NCBI RefSeq assembly: GCF_036287215.1
Contig: NZ_CP142860.1
Location: forward strand, 2,046,001 to 2,110,000
DNA length: 64,000 bases
Direction: 5' to 3'
Source of the DNA: Caproiciproducens sp. CPB-2
GTDB taxonomy: Bacteria > Bacillota > Clostridia > Oscillospirales > Acutalibacteraceae
Shown here: piece after piece, positions 8,675 through 18,749 of the stretch
Position numbering within the stretch: the first letter of the stretch is position 1
Layout of the letters: every line of letters begins with the position of its first letter
The notes under the pieces: generated by a model
Told to the model about the DNA's origin: nothing
What the model saw: the letters and a program-made list of their open reading frames with translations, nothing else
Databases searched by the model: none
Program-made: the position numbers and the translations under genes

Positions 8675-8720
8675 GAAGTGTAAGTTTTTTCCTAACAATA
8701 TTCATCTGGAGGTAATAACT

Positions 8721-8990
8721 ATGCGTGCGGTAATTACGGTCATAGGCAAAGATATGGTGGGCATCCTTGCCCGGGTTTCTACGATCTGTGCCGACAACGG
8801 CGTCAACGTAGTAGAAGTGACACAATCCATTTTACAGGATCTGTTCGCCATGATCATGATGGTCGATATTTCAAAATCCACCATCCCTTTCAACGAGCTT
8901 TCGGACAAGCTCACGGCAATCGGCAGCGATATGAATCTGACCATCCACGTCATGCACGAGGATATCTTCAACTCCATGCACCGGATATAA
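8721..8990 (+). CDS. ACT domain protein (UPF0237)
   Basis: An 89-residue stand-alone ACT domain, starting MRAVITVIGKDMVGILARVS, the UPF0237 signature with the DxxGI turn that binds small ligands. The start at 8721 follows CTGGAGGTAATAACT; a longer frame from 8628 would run back through the promoter. It is followed after 37 bp by a UPF0210 protein, and this pair is conserved across many Firmicutes and archaea. It probably senses an amino acid and regulates, or forms a complex with, its partner. The biochemical role is not established. Confidence 0.9.
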   Translation: MRAVITVIGKDMVGILARVSTICADNGVNVVEVTQSILQDLFAMIMMVDISKSTIPFNELSDKLTAIGSDMNLTIHVMHEDIFNSMHRI

Positions 8991-9027
8991 AGCTACATTA
9001 TATAAAAGAAGGGTCTGAGGACAAGCA

Positions 9028-10386
9028 ATGGTCAACTCCCATGACATACTGGAAACCATCAACATGATTGACAATGAAAATCTGGACGTGCGCACCATCA
9101 CAATGGGGATTTCCCTTCTGGACTGCGTCGATTCGGACATCGATAAATCCTGCGATAAAATTTATGATAAAATTTGCCGTTACGCGGGTAATCTGGTAAA
9201 AACCGGCGAAGATATCAGCAAAGAATACGGCATCCCGATTATTCATAAAAGAATCGCCGTTACCCCCATTGCAATGATCGCGGCCGCGTGCCCCGGCAAC
9301 AACCCGGTGCATTTTGCCAAAGCCCTTGACCGTGCCGCCAGATCGACCGGCGTCAACTTCATCGGCGGTTATTCCGCGCTGGTTCACAAGGGATTTGCGC
9401 CCGGCGACTATGCCCTGATCAAGAGCATTCCGGAAGCGCTGAGCGAGACGGAATTCGTCTGCTCCTCCGTCAACATCGGAACCACCAAGGCGGGCATCAA
9501 TATGGACGCCGTGGCCAAAATGGGCAAGATCATCCGTGAGCTGGCACAGGCCACCGCCGACCGGGACTGCATCGGCGCGGCCAAGCTGGTCGTTTTCTGC
9601 AACGCGCCGGAGGACAATCCGTTTATGGCGGGCGCCTTCCACGGGGCGGGTGAACCGGACTGCGTGATCAACGTGGGCGTCTCGGGCCCCGGCGTCGTCC
9701 GCGCGGCGCTGGCAAAGGCCGGCGACTGCGACATTACGGCGGTAGCGGATATCGTTAAAAAAACGGCGTTTAAAATCACACGCATGGGTCAGCTGGTGGC
9801 ACAGGAAGCCTCCCGCAGGCTGTACGTTCCGTTCGGCATCGTCGATCTTTCCCTTGCGCCGACTCCGGCCGTGGGCGATTCCGTGGCGTATATTCTGGAG
9901 GAAATGGGCCTTGAGTGCTGCGGCGCGCACGGCACGACAGCCGCTCTCGCCCTTCTGAACGACGCCGTCAAAAAGGGCGGCGTGATGGCGTCCTCCCATG
10001 TCGGCGGACTCTCCGGCGCGTTTATCCCGGTAACGGAGGATGCGGGCATGATTCACGCCGCGCGGTGCGGCGCGCTGAGCATCGTCAAGCTGGAAGCAAT
10101 GACCGCCGTGTGCTCCGTAGGTCTGGACATGATTGCGGTTCCGGGCGACACACCCGCGGAAATTCTCTCCGCCATTATTGCGGATGAAGCCGCGATCGGT
10201 ATGGTCAACTCGAAAACCACCGCCGTGCGCATCATTCCGGCGATCGGGAAAAAGGCCGGAGAAGAGCTGAATTTCGGCGGCCTTCTGGGCGGCGGCCCCG
10301 TGATGGAAGTCAATCGGTTCTCTCCTTTGAAATTTATCGAGCGCGGCGGAAGAATCCCCGCACCGATGCAAAGTCTTAAAAATTAA
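9028..10386 (+). CDS. UPF0210 / DUF711 family protein
   Basis: A 452-residue cytosolic protein of the UPF0210 (DUF711) family, related in fold to the glycyl-radical pyruvate formate-lyase superfamily. Typical stretches are [13 protein letters not shown] near the N-terminus and [19 protein letters not shown]. The C-terminal half is rich in Gly/Ala ([14 protein letters not shown]). I see no C-terminal glycyl-radical loop, so it is not an ordinary PFL. The start has GAGGA seven bases upstream. Its reaction is unknown, and co-occurrence with the ACT protein suggests a metabolite-regulated enzyme. Confidence 0.88.
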   Translation: MVNSHDILETINMIDNENLDVRTITMGISLLDCVDSDIDKSCDKIYDKICRYAGNLVKTGEDISKEYGIPIIHKRIAVTPIAMIAAACPGNNPVHFAKALDRAARSTGVNFIGGYSALVHKGFAPGDYALIKSIPEALSETEFVCSSVNIGTTKAGINMDAVAKMGKIIRELAQATADRDCIGAAKLVVFCNAPEDNPFMAGAFHGAGEPDCVINVGVSGPGVVRAALAKAGDCDITAVADIVKKTAFKITRMGQLVAQEASRRLYVPFGIVDLSLAPTPAVGDSVAYILEEMGLECCGAHGTTAALALLNDAVKKGGVMASSHVGGLSGAFIPVTEDAGMIHAARCGALSIVKLEAMTAVCSVGLDMIAVPGDTPAEILSAIIADEAAIGMVNSKTTAVRIIPAIGKKAGEELNFGGLLGGGPVMEVNRFSPLKFIERGGRIPAPMQSLKN

Positions 10387-10486
10387 GTCGAAAACAAGGC
10401 TGATAAAGCTCCCGGTTTTTCTGATAATTTAAACACAATGTATAATTTTATAAAAAATAATGCTTTTCCTTGCGTATTATTGCACA

Positions 10487-10515
10487 TTGTAAAAGCCGCA
10501 CAACAGGACTATAAT
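10487..10515 (+). promoter_or_regulatory. Putative sigma-A promoter of the V-ATPase operon
   Basis: TTGTAA (10487-10492) and a perfect TATAAT (10510-10515) are 17 bases apart. The first V-ATPase gene starts 80 bases downstream. The gap 10387-10576 contains no open frame of note and is AT-rich. Confidence 0.6.
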
Positions 10516-10594
10516 GAGTAATCACCGAGTATGTAATATGTTTACAAATATTTTGAAATAAATTGTTTATTTCGCCATGAGGAGGCGCGGTCAG

Positions 10595-10906
10595 ATGCAG
10601 GATTTGATTAAGCAGATTGTCGAAATGGACCGTCAAGCCCGAGAAATTACGGATGCGGCCCAACGGGAGAAGGTCAGTTCTGAAAAGGAAGTCGCAGAAA
10701 AACGGGAACAGATTCGGAATGATTATCTGGAAAGGGCCAGAAAACGGATTGCTCTGAATGAGCCGGGTGAACGCGCGGCTGCCGAGGCCGAATGGAATGA
10801 GAAGAAAAAGAAAATCGCCGAGCTTTCTTCAAAGCTTGACGATCTTTACGCCAAAAACGGCGACGCATGGGTAAATGCAATCGTCGCCCGCGTATTAGGA
10901 GAGTGA
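10595..10906 (+). CDS. V/A-ATPase peripheral-stalk-like coiled-coil subunit (H/G type)
   Basis: A 103-residue, highly charged protein that is alpha-helical and coiled-coil by inspection (DAAQREKVSSEKEVAEKREQ). It starts the V-ATPase operon and ends 6 bp before subunit C. Position and composition fit the stalk subunit called G or H (AhaH, NtpF), which pairs with subunit E in the peripheral stalk. The start ATG 10595 is placed eight bases after GAGGAGG; an earlier ATG at 10577 falls just before that site. Sequence similarity in this subunit is always weak, so the call rests mostly on context. Confidence 0.7.
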   Translation: MQDLIKQIVEMDRQAREITDAAQREKVSSEKEVAEKREQIRNDYLERARKRIALNEPGERAAAEAEWNEKKKKIAELSSKLDDLYAKNGDAWVNAIVARVLGE

Positions 10907-10912
10907 TAAAAA

Positions 10913-11974
10913 ATGCTTTCCACCTTTTCTTCCAATGCGATTTTGTCAAAGGCGCGCGCCATGTACGGAAGGCGCCTTACAAAACAGAATTACAGGGAAT
11001 TGCTGGCCTGTCAGAACGTGGGGGAAATCGCCAACTACCTGAAAACGCGGACAGCCTACGGCAAGGCGCTTGCGGGAATTGATCAAAACAGCGTCCACCG
11101 CGGCCAGCTCGAGGCCAAGCTGAAGCAAAAGCTTTTTGATGATTATGCTTCCCTGTGCAGATACGAAATATCCGTCGGCGACCATTTTTCCCGGTATCCG
11201 ATCATGCGCAGCGAAATTGAGCAGATTCTGCACAGCATTCTTTTACTGGAAGCCGGCACGCCGGAGGATTACCTGTTTTCTTTGCCAATGTATCTGACCC
11301 GGCACACGCACATTAACCTGACGGCGCTAAGCCAGATGAAAAGCTACGACGACCTGCTCAGCGCGCTCAGCCACACACCATACCAAAAACTTCTGGAAGG
11401 ATTCAAACCGATTAAGGGAATTCCGATCAATTACACCGGAATTGAAAACGCCCTTTACACCTATCTCTATCAGAATCTGTTTGAAGTAATCGACCGCTAT
11501 ACCCACGGGGAAACCGCAAGACAGCTCCGTGACATTTTCAACTCCTATATTGACCTGATTAATTATGCCCGCATTATCCGTTTAAAAGCTTCATATAACG
11601 CGGGGCCTGATTTTATCCGGAGTTCTCTTCTGCCGTTCGGAAATATAAACAAACGAATCCTGAACGAAATGATTGAAGCGGAAAATGCCGACGCTGTAAC
11701 TGAACTGATGGAGCGGACCTCCATTGGCAAGCATTTTCTGAAAATTGAACACAGTTATGCCGGAGAAATCTCCAACCGGGTAAAGTATATGACATGCCGG
11801 CATGACATTCATTTTTCCACCCACCCGTCGGTCGTGATGATTTCGTATACCTTTATCATGGAAACGGAAGTAAGGGACATCATTACGATTGTCGAGGGAA
11901 TCAGATACAAATTGCCTCCTGAAGAGATTGTGAAATTGCTTGTAGTCTATCATTTCAATGAAAGGAGTGATTGA
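10913..11974 (+). CDS. ntpC: V-type ATPase subunit C
   Basis: A 353-residue C (archaeal C / eukaryotic d) subunit that forms the funnel linking the central stalk to the membrane ring. It begins with the family-typical ARAMYGRRLTKQNYRELLACQNVGE and shows repeated helical segments such as ETARQLRDIFNSYIDLINYARI. Length is as expected. In this operon C precedes I, unlike the I-K-E-C-F-A-B-D order common in other Clostridia and in Thermus. The stop is three bases before the TTG start of ntpI. Confidence 0.93.
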   Translation: MLSTFSSNAILSKARAMYGRRLTKQNYRELLACQNVGEIANYLKTRTAYGKALAGIDQNSVHRGQLEAKLKQKLFDDYASLCRYEISVGDHFSRYPIMRSEIEQILHSILLLEAGTPEDYLFSLPMYLTRHTHINLTALSQMKSYDDLLSALSHTPYQKLLEGFKPIKGIPINYTGIENALYTYLYQNLFEVIDRYTHGETARQLRDIFNSYIDLINYARIIRLKASYNAGPDFIRSSLLPFGNINKRILNEMIEAENADAVTELMERTSIGKHFLKIEHSYAGEISNRVKYMTCRHDIHFSTHPSVVMISYTFIMETEVRDIITIVEGIRYKLPPEEIVKLLVVYHFNERSD

Positions 11975-11977
11975 TAT

Positions 11978-13921
11978 TTGGCCGTTTTAAAAGTGAAAGT
12001 AATCAGTATAATAGGAAGAATGGATGACTTGGATCAAGCCACCGCGCTGTGCGGAAAATCGTGTGTATTTCACCCGGACAATGCGCTGTCATTCTACTCC
12101 GATACTTCCGATTTTTCTCCGCTGAATGAAGAAAATCCTTACTCCGAGCCCCTGCAGCAGCTTACCGATGCCATGGCGGGTTCCAAAAAGAAGCTTCCCC
12201 TTTTGAGCGCCGCCGAAGTTTCCAGAATCAAGATGAGCCGCGAAGAGATGAACGATTACGTTGACTATATATCGTCCTCTTTCAGCCAACTGCAGAAGGA
12301 ACGTGCGGACGCTCAGCTCAAAATTCAGAATTACACCGGCGAAATAGAAAAAATCAGTCATTTCGTGGGCCTTGAACTGGACCTGGACCAGATTCACGCC
12401 TGCAAGTACATTAAGGTTCGGTTCGGTTCTCTTCCGAAGGAAAGCTATGAAAAACTGAATTCTTACAAACAAAATCCATACATTATCTTTTTTCCGTCCA
12501 CGAGCGATGCGACTCATTACTGGGGGGTTTATTTTTCGCCCATTGATATGGTCAGCGAGGTCGACCGGATCTTTTCCAGCCTCTATTTTGAAAGGACACG
12601 CCTGACGGAACTGACCGGCAGCCCGGAATCGGGTGTGGAAACGCTCCGCAAAAAACGCGATGCGGAAACAGAGCGCCTCAAGCATATCGACGAACAGTTT
12701 GAATCGCTTTGGAAAAAGGAAAAGACAATGTGCCAGAAGGTTTATTCCTGGCTGACCGAGCAGTCCGTCTATTTTGGGATCCGTCGCTATGCGGCCCGCT
12801 ACAACGATAATTTCATCCTGACCGGCTGGATTCCGGCGGATCAGGAAAACCGCTTCAAAAAAGCGCTCGACAAGGTGGAGTCCCTGAATTACACCTTTGA
12901 AGGAGCCGAGGAAGAGCTGCTGCACTCCCCGCCCGTAGAGCTGAAAAACAAGAAGATATTCCGCCCCTTTGAATTCTTTGTCGATATGTACGGGCTTCCG
13001 TGTTATGACGAGGTCGATCCGACCCCGTTTGTCGCCCTTACCTATTTCCTGCTGTTCGGCATCATGTTCGGCGACCTTGGCCAGGGACTTTGCGTTTCCC
13101 TGATCGGCTGGTACATGTGGAAAAAGAAGCAGATGAAGCTTGGCAGAATCCTGATTCCCTGCGGCTTTTCTTCCGCTGTTTTCGGACTGGTCTTCGGTTC
13201 GGTATTCGGCTTTGAGAACGCGCTCGACCCGGTGTACCGCGCGCTCGGCTTTGCCGAAAAACCGGTGGAAGTGATGAAGCCCGCCACCACCAACACGATC
13301 ATCTATTCCGCGGTGGGAATCGGCGTGGTTTTGGTCATGCTGGCAATCTTAATCAACATTTACTCTTCCCTGAAGAGAAAGCACTATGAGAACGCTCTGT
13401 TCGGCCCCAACGGGGTCGCCGGGTTCATTTTCTATACGTCGCTGGTGTTCGGTTTCGGCGGACAGATGCTGTTTGGCTGGCAGATCGTCACTCCTTCCTA
13501 TGTCGTCTGCTTCATCATCCTGCCGATCGCCGTGATGTTCTTCCGCGAAGTGCTCGGTGGTTTCGTGGAGCACAGGCCGGACTGGAAGCCCGAAAAATGG
13601 GGCGATTTCATCATGCAGAACTTTTTCGAGGTGTTTGAATTCCTGCTGAGCTTTGCGACAAACACCATGAGCTTTCTGCGTGTAGGCGCTTTTGTGCTTG
13701 TCCACGCCGGTATGATGCTGGTTGTGTTTACGCTTGCCGAAATGTCCGGCGGCATCGGATACGTCCTGATCGTGATGATCGGCAACGTGTTCGTTATGGC
13801 CCTGGAGGGCCTGCTTGTGGGGATTCAGGTATTGAGGCTTGAATTCTACGAGATGTTCAGCCGTTTCTTCGACGGCGGAGGACGTCCGTTCAATCCTGTT
13901 GTTGTTCGTAGGGAGCAGTAA
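11978..13921 (+). CDS. ntpI: V-type ATPase subunit I (a subunit)
   Basis: The 647-residue stator subunit that provides the ion half-channels next to the K ring. The N-terminal ~330 residues are the cytoplasmic arm with coiled-coil segments. The C-terminal half has the expected multiple membrane helices, including FVALTYFLLFGIMFGDLGQG, LVFGFGGQMLFG and the functional-arginine helix region FLLSFATNTMSFLRVGAFVL. Translation starts at TTG 11978 with AAGGAG upstream. The stop TAA overlaps an ATG at 13921 that is in frame with ntpK, but a better ntpK start lies downstream. Confidence 0.95.
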   Translation: MAVLKVKVISIIGRMDDLDQATALCGKSCVFHPDNALSFYSDTSDFSPLNEENPYSEPLQQLTDAMAGSKKKLPLLSAAEVSRIKMSREEMNDYVDYISSSFSQLQKERADAQLKIQNYTGEIEKISHFVGLELDLDQIHACKYIKVRFGSLPKESYEKLNSYKQNPYIIFFPSTSDATHYWGVYFSPIDMVSEVDRIFSSLYFERTRLTELTGSPESGVETLRKKRDAETERLKHIDEQFESLWKKEKTMCQKVYSWLTEQSVYFGIRRYAARYNDNFILTGWIPADQENRFKKALDKVESLNYTFEGAEEELLHSPPVELKNKKIFRPFEFFVDMYGLPCYDEVDPTPFVALTYFLLFGIMFGDLGQGLCVSLIGWYMWKKKQMKLGRILIPCGFSSAVFGLVFGSVFGFENALDPVYRALGFAEKPVEVMKPATTNTIIYSAVGIGVVLVMLAILINIYSSLKRKHYENALFGPNGVAGFIFYTSLVFGFGGQMLFGWQIVTPSYVVCFIILPIAVMFFREVLGGFVEHRPDWKPEKWGDFIMQNFFEVFEFLLSFATNTMSFLRVGAFVLVHAGMMLVVFTLAEMSGGIGYVLIVMIGNVFVMALEGLLVGIQVLRLEFYEMFSRFFDGGGRPFNPVVVRREQ

Positions 13922-13971
13922 TGCTTTTTGCCGATAACCATATCAATCAGATATTTGATGGAGGTATTATC

Positions 13972-14415
13972 ATGAAATTCGTATTAATTTGCTTACCTGT
14001 ATTGTTTTTAATTGCTTCGGTAATTCTTTCCGTCCGCTCCGTTAAGAACGGGAAAAAAGTTCGCAGTGCCGTAGCGACGCAGCTTTTGGCCTTTATGGCG
14101 GTTTGCGTCCTTACCTTTGCGATTCCCGTCGTGGCTTCCGCCACCACTCCTTCCGACACTCCCGCCAAACCTTCCTCCTCTGAAACCGGAGCTGTTGACA
14201 ATTCTACGGGAATGGGCCTGATTGCGGCCGCTCTCGTTACCGGTCTTGCGGGCATCGGCGGCGGTATTGCCGTTGCCGCGGCGGCCCCCGCCGCTATCGG
14301 CGCGACCAGCGAAGATCCGAAGGCGTTCGGTAAGGCGCTGATCTTCGTGGCTCTGGGCGAAGGTATCGCTCTGTACGGCCTGCTGATTTCCATTCTGATC
14401 CTGAACAAGGTTTAA
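13972..14415 (+). CDS. ntpK: V-type ATPase subunit K (membrane rotor)
   Basis: The rotor-ring subunit, 147 residues. The C-terminal ~70 residues form one c-type hairpin: a glycine/alanine-rich helix (ALVTGLAGIGGGIAVAAAA) and an ion-binding helix FVALGEGIALYGLL with the carboxylate E130. The N-terminal ~55 residues are two extra hydrophobic segments, followed by a Ser/Thr/Pro linker (PSDTPAKPSSSETG), and are not a second c repeat. The residue after E130 is Gly and the first helix has no Gln, unlike sodium-binding rings, which favours proton coupling (inference). The start 13972 is supported by GGAGG; an in-frame ATG at 13921 would add 17 residues. Confidence 0.9.
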   Translation: MKFVLICLPVLFLIASVILSVRSVKNGKKVRSAVATQLLAFMAVCVLTFAIPVVASATTPSDTPAKPSSSETGAVDNSTGMGLIAAALVTGLAGIGGGIAVAAAAPAAIGATSEDPKAFGKALIFVALGEGIALYGLLISILILNKV

Positions 14416-14443
14416 CTGATCGAAAGCTGAGGTGCATTTGCCT

Positions 14444-14752
14444 ATGCGCTTTTACCTGATAAGCGACAATGTGGATACGCAGGTTGGGCTGCGTCTGGCC
14501 GGGATCGACGGCGTGGTGGTTCATGAGACCGCCGAGGTGCAGAAAGCACTGAAGGAGGCCATGGCAATGGAAGATGTCGCCGTTATTCTGATAACGGAAA
14601 ACCTCCTTTCCCTTTGCCCCGATCTGATTTATGATTTAAAGCTCAATCAAAAGCGCCCGCTTATTCTGGAAATTCCGGACAGACACGGCAACGGCCGTAC
14701 GAAGGATTCGATTACCCGTTATGTCCGTGAGGCCATCGGGCTGAAAATTTAA
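14444..14752 (+). CDS. ntpG: V-type ATPase subunit F
   Basis: A 102-residue central-stalk subunit with the Rossmann-like fold of F subunits: MRFYLISDNVDTQVGLRLAG, then VAVILITENLL and PLILEIPD. It couples rotation of subunit D to the catalytic head. ATG 14444 lies nine bases after GAGGTG. A GTG at 14432 and a TTG at 14438 are in frame but poorly spaced. It lies between K and E, 28 bp after K. Confidence 0.88.
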   Translation: MRFYLISDNVDTQVGLRLAGIDGVVVHETAEVQKALKEAMAMEDVAVILITENLLSLCPDLIYDLKLNQKRPLILEIPDRHGNGRTKDSITRYVREAIGLKI

Positions 14753-14785
14753 GCCGCAATTACGGCGGAACGGGGGGATTCAATC

Positions 14786-15382
14786 ATGGCTGTCAACGAT
14801 GATAAAATGAATAAATTCTACCTTGCCATCAATCACTACGCGGAAGAACAGCGTAAAAAGATTGAGCGGGAAGTGACGGAATTCAAGCAAAAAGAGCTGG
14901 ATGAAGCCGAGGTGGAGGTGCTGACTCAAGCATACCGCCTGATCCAGAAGGAAATGGCGGAAATGCGCAACGCGATTTCCCGTGAAATGGCTCAGCGTGA
15001 AATGGAAGGCCGAAAGGAACTTCTGGCTCAACGCCGGAAAATCACCACGGAGGTTTTTGGGCGTGCCAAAAACGCGCTGACGGAGTTTACGCAGAAAAGC
15101 GACTATGCCCTTCTGCTGAAAAAATTCGCGGCCGAGCTTTCGGGGACCTTTACAACACCCGGCACTGTCCTTTGCATTAAAAAAGAAGACGAAACCTACC
15201 AGGAGCTGATAAAAGAGGCTTTTGGAAAAGACTGTACTTTCAAGATCAGCCCCGACATTCATATCGGCGGGATCCGCGCCTACAATTCCCGGATGGGCAT
15301 TGCCGCGGACATAACGCTCGATTCCATGTTGGAGGACCAGCGCGAGTGGTTTGCGGAAAACTCGGGGATGGCTATCGTCTGA
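14786..15382 (+). CDS. ntpE: V-type ATPase subunit E
   Basis: The 198-residue peripheral-stalk subunit. A long N-terminal amphipathic helix (YAEEQRKKIEREVTEFKQKE) would pair with the small first gene of the operon. The C-terminal globular part contacts the A/B head (DIHIGGIRAYNSRMGIAADIT). Length is normal. A GGGGGG ribosome site precedes ATG 14786, and the gene ends 35 bp before ntpA. Confidence 0.92.
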   Translation: MAVNDDKMNKFYLAINHYAEEQRKKIEREVTEFKQKELDEAEVEVLTQAYRLIQKEMAEMRNAISREMAQREMEGRKELLAQRRKITTEVFGRAKNALTEFTQKSDYALLLKKFAAELSGTFTTPGTVLCIKKEDETYQELIKEAFGKDCTFKISPDIHIGGIRAYNSRMGIAADITLDSMLEDQREWFAENSGMAIV

Positions 15383-15417
15383 GCCGGTACCCAATTGTTA
15401 TAACGGAGATGAATGAG

Positions 15418-17178
15418 ATGGAGAATCAGAATGTAATATTCGGAATAAACGGTTCCGTCGTAACCGTCAAGGACTCGCGCAGCTTTTCCATGATGGAAAT
15501 GGTATATGTCGGGAACGAACGCCTGGTCGGCGAAGTAATCGGCATTACAAATAAATTAATTACCATTCAGGTTTATGAAGAAACTACGGGGCTGAAGCCC
15601 GGAGAGCCTGTTTCCGGTACCGGCAGCCCCATGAACGTTACGCTCGGCCCCGGAATTATCGATAATATTTTTGATGGAATCGAACGCCCGCTGAAAAGTA
15701 TTGCGGAGCAGTCCGGCGCGTTTATCGCCCGCGGAAGCAACGTGTCCGCTCTGGATGAGAGCCGGCTTTGGGACGTTACGGTCACCGTGAAAGAGGGCGA
15801 CCGGTTAAAGGGCGGCGACGTTTACGCCGAGTGCCCGGAAACAACCATCATCAAGCATAAATGCATGGTTCCCCCGCTTCTTTCCGGCGTGGTCACAAAG
15901 GTAAACGCAGACGGCAAATACAAAGTGACCGATCCCGTTGTGGAGCTGCAGGACGAACACGGGGAAACACACCGGCTTTCCCTCTGCCAGCGCTGGCCGA
16001 TCCGCGTGCCGCGCCCGGTGACCGAGCGCCTGCAGACAAAAGTGCCGCTGATTACCGGCCAGCGTGTCATAGACACCCTCTTCCCCATTTCGAAGGGAGG
16101 CACTGCGGCGATTCCGGGCGGCTTCGGCACCGGAAAGACCATGACGCAGCATCAGCTCGCCAAATGGTGTGATGCTGATATCATTATTTACGTCGGCTGC
16201 GGCGAGCGCGGCAATGAAATGAGCCAGGTTCTGGATGAGTTTTCGGAACTGATCGACCCGAAATCCGGCAGGCCGATGACCGACCGGACCGTACTGATCG
16301 CCAACACCAGCAACATGCCCGTCGCGGCGCGCGAGGCTTCCATTTACACGGGAATCACGCTTGCCGAATACTACCGCGACATGGGCTATCATGTTGCCAT
16401 CATGGCGGACTCCACTTCCCGCTGGGCGGAAGCTCTCCGCGAGATATCCGGCCGGTTGGAGGAAATGCCCGCCGAGGAAGGCTTCCCGGCCTATCTGCCC
16501 AGCCGCCTTTCCGAATTTTACGAGCGCGCGGGCATGGTCAAAAATTTGAACAGCACGGACGGCTCCATTACCATTATCGGCGCCGTTTCCCCGCAGGGCT
16601 CCGACTTTTCCGAGCCCGTCACACAGAACACAAAACGTTTTACCCGCTGCTTCTGGGCGCTGGATAAAGCCCTTGCTTACGCAAGGCATTACCCGGCCAT
16701 CAACTGGACCCAAAGCTACAGTGAATATTTCACCGATCTGGATCCGTGGTACGCGGAGCATTTGGGCGAAGACTTTATCAAATACCGCAAGGAGATCAAT
16801 AAAATCCTGCAGGAAGAAAACCAGCTGATGGAAATTGTCAAGCTGATCGGCTCGGACGTTCTGCCCGACGACCAGAAGCTGATCATTGAGATCGCCAGAA
16901 TTATCAGAGTCGGTTTCCTGCAGCAGAACGCTTTCCACGCGGAAGATACCTTTGTTCCCCTTGAAAAGCAGAAGCTGATGATGAAAGTGATCCTGTATCT
17001 CTATAAAAAGGCAAGACAGCTTGTGTCCGCGTCCGTGCCGATTTCCGGCATTGTGCAGTCCGGGCTGTTCGACAAGCTGGTCAAGATGAAATACGACATT
17101 CCCAACAACAAGCCGGAGATGTTCGACGACTATATAAAAGAAATAGACCGGACTCTCTCCGCAATTCTTGCTTCCTGA
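15418..17178 (+). CDS. ntpA: V-type ATPase catalytic subunit A
   Basis: The 586-residue catalytic subunit that hydrolyses or makes ATP. The Walker A motif is GGFGTGKT at about residues 234-241. Conserved head segments GCGERGNEMSQVLDEFSEL and ADSTSRWAEALREISGRLEE follow. The A-specific non-homologous region lies between the N-terminal barrel and the P-loop. The start is ATG 15418, nine bases after CGGAG; an in-frame ATG at 15409 abuts that site and a longer frame into ntpE is discounted. Length and motifs indicate a functional enzyme. Confidence 0.97.
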   Translation: MENQNVIFGINGSVVTVKDSRSFSMMEMVYVGNERLVGEVIGITNKLITIQVYEETTGLKPGEPVSGTGSPMNVTLGPGIIDNIFDGIERPLKSIAEQSGAFIARGSNVSALDESRLWDVTVTVKEGDRLKGGDVYAECPETTIIKHKCMVPPLLSGVVTKVNADGKYKVTDPVVELQDEHGETHRLSLCQRWPIRVPRPVTERLQTKVPLITGQRVIDTLFPISKGGTAAIPGGFGTGKTMTQHQLAKWCDADIIIYVGCGERGNEMSQVLDEFSELIDPKSGRPMTDRTVLIANTSNMPVAAREASIYTGITLAEYYRDMGYHVAIMADSTSRWAEALREISGRLEEMPAEEGFPAYLPSRLSEFYERAGMVKNLNSTDGSITIIGAVSPQGSDFSEPVTQNTKRFTRCFWALDKALAYARHYPAINWTQSYSEYFTDLDPWYAEHLGEDFIKYRKEINKILQEENQLMEIVKLIGSDVLPDDQKLIIEIARIIRVGFLQQNAFHAEDTFVPLEKQKLMMKVILYLYKKARQLVSASVPISGIVQSGLFDKLVKMKYDIPNNKPEMFDDYIKEIDRTLSAILAS

Positions 17179-17223
17179 CGCCCGGATGAAACTCCTAATT
17201 TTACCTAAGAAGGTGGTTACGCC

Positions 17224-18639
17224 ATGATTCTTGATTATATCGGCTTACAAGAAATTAACGGCTCTCTGATCGTTCTGGACGATGTCGCAAACGCCTCGTT
17301 TGAAGAGGTCGTCGATATCCGTCTGAACGACGGCACGCTGCGTCGGGGACGAATTGTTCAGATGGAAGGCAGCCGCGTTGTGATCCAGGTGTTTGAAGGC
17401 ACCCGCGGCATTTCCCTTGACAATACCAGCACGAGGCTGATGGGACATCCGATGGAGATGCCGCTTTCCCCGGAAATTCTGGGCCGCGTGTTCAACGGCT
17501 CGGGCCGCCCGATTGACGGGCTCGGCGAAATATTCCCTTTGAAAAAAGCCAATATCAATGGGACGCCGATCAACCCGGTCTCCAGAGAATACCCGAAAAA
17601 CTATATCAACACCGGCATTTCTACCATAGACACCCTGATGACGCTGATCCGAGGCCAGAAGCTCCCGATCTTTTCCGGCTCCGGCATGAAGCACAACGAG
17701 CTTGCCGTCCAGATCGCGAGACAGTCGAAGATCAGCGACGACAGCGGCAGCAACTTCGCGATTGTTTTCGCCGCCATGGGTGTAAAAAACGACGTTGCCG
17801 AATACTTCCGCCGCTCGTTTGACGAGTCTGGCGTACTGCAGAAGGTCGTTATGTTCCTGAACCTTGCAAACGACCCGATCATTGAAAGAATCCTGACCCC
17901 GCGCTGCGCGCTGACGGTCGCCGAATACCTTGCCTTTGAGCTGGGGATGCACATCCTCGTCATTATGACGGATATGACCTCCTATGCAGAGGCGCTGCGT
18001 GAATTCAGCTCCTCCAAGGGTGAAATCCCGGGCAGAAAAGGATTCCCGGGCTACCTGTACTCCGACCTCGCTTCCCTTTACGAACGGGCCGGAATGATCC
18101 GCGGCAAGAAAGGCTCCGTCACGCAGATTCCGATTCTGACCATGCCGAACGACGACGTGACCCACCCTGTCCCCGACCTGACCGGCTATATTACCGAGGG
18201 CCAGATCGTTCTGGACCGTTCGCTCGACAGCTCCGGCTTCTATCCCCCGGTTTCCGTACTGCCCTCCCTTTCCCGTCTGATGAAGGACGGCATCGGTGCG
18301 GGCTACACACGTGAAGATCACTCCGCGCTTTCCAACCAGCTTTTCGCGTCCTACGCGAAGGTGATGGACGCCCGTTCCCTGGCGTCGGTTATCGGCGAAG
18401 AAGAGCTTTCGCCCGTCGATAAGAAATATATTGAATTCGGCAAGCTGTTCGAATCCCAGTTCGTCAACCAGGGCTTCAATGAAAACCGCACGATCGGCCA
18501 GAGCCTTGACCTGGGCTGGAAACTGCTTTCCACCCTGCCGCGCGGGGAGCTGGACCGTGTGGACGACGCGATTCTCGATAAATACTACAGCAAAGCCCAG
18601 GAACCTGAGAAACCCGGACAGGAAACTCCGGCGGAGTAA
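17224..18639 (+). CDS. ntpB: V-type ATPase regulatory subunit B
   Basis: The 471-residue non-catalytic nucleotide-binding partner of A in the A3B3 head. It lacks a canonical P-loop, having [17 protein letters not shown] instead. It keeps the B signatures [14 protein letters not shown] and [13 protein letters not shown]. An AAGGTGG ribosome site precedes ATG 17224. A short acidic, proline-rich C-terminal tail ([12 protein letters not shown]) follows the usual end. The 110-bp gap to ntpD has no other gene visible. Confidence 0.97.
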   Translation: MILDYIGLQEINGSLIVLDDVANASFEEVVDIRLNDGTLRRGRIVQMEGSRVVIQVFEGTRGISLDNTSTRLMGHPMEMPLSPEILGRVFNGSGRPIDGLGEIFPLKKANINGTPINPVSREYPKNYINTGISTIDTLMTLIRGQKLPIFSGSGMKHNELAVQIARQSKISDDSGSNFAIVFAAMGVKNDVAEYFRRSFDESGVLQKVVMFLNLANDPIIERILTPRCALTVAEYLAFELGMHILVIMTDMTSYAEALREFSSSKGEIPGRKGFPGYLYSDLASLYERAGMIRGKKGSVTQIPILTMPNDDVTHPVPDLTGYITEGQIVLDRSLDSSGFYPPVSVLPSLSRLMKDGIGAGYTREDHSALSNQLFASYAKVMDARSLASVIGEEELSPVDKKYIEFGKLFESQFVNQGFNENRTIGQSLDLGWKLLSTLPRGELDRVDDAILDKYYSKAQEPEKPGQETPAE

Positions 18640-18749
18640 TTCCGGAATCGTGCAGCAGGGCAATTTTTACCATACGAATACGGCTGAGAGAAATGGTGCG
18701 TGTCACGGTACCGCACGATTTGACCGGCTAAGTAAGGAGGTGAGCCGCA

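Noticed and set aside
8998..10371. A 457-codon open frame on the minus strand
   Set aside because: Antisense shadow of the UPF0210 gene.
17245..18663. A 472-codon open frame on the minus strand
   Set aside because: Antisense shadow of ntpB.
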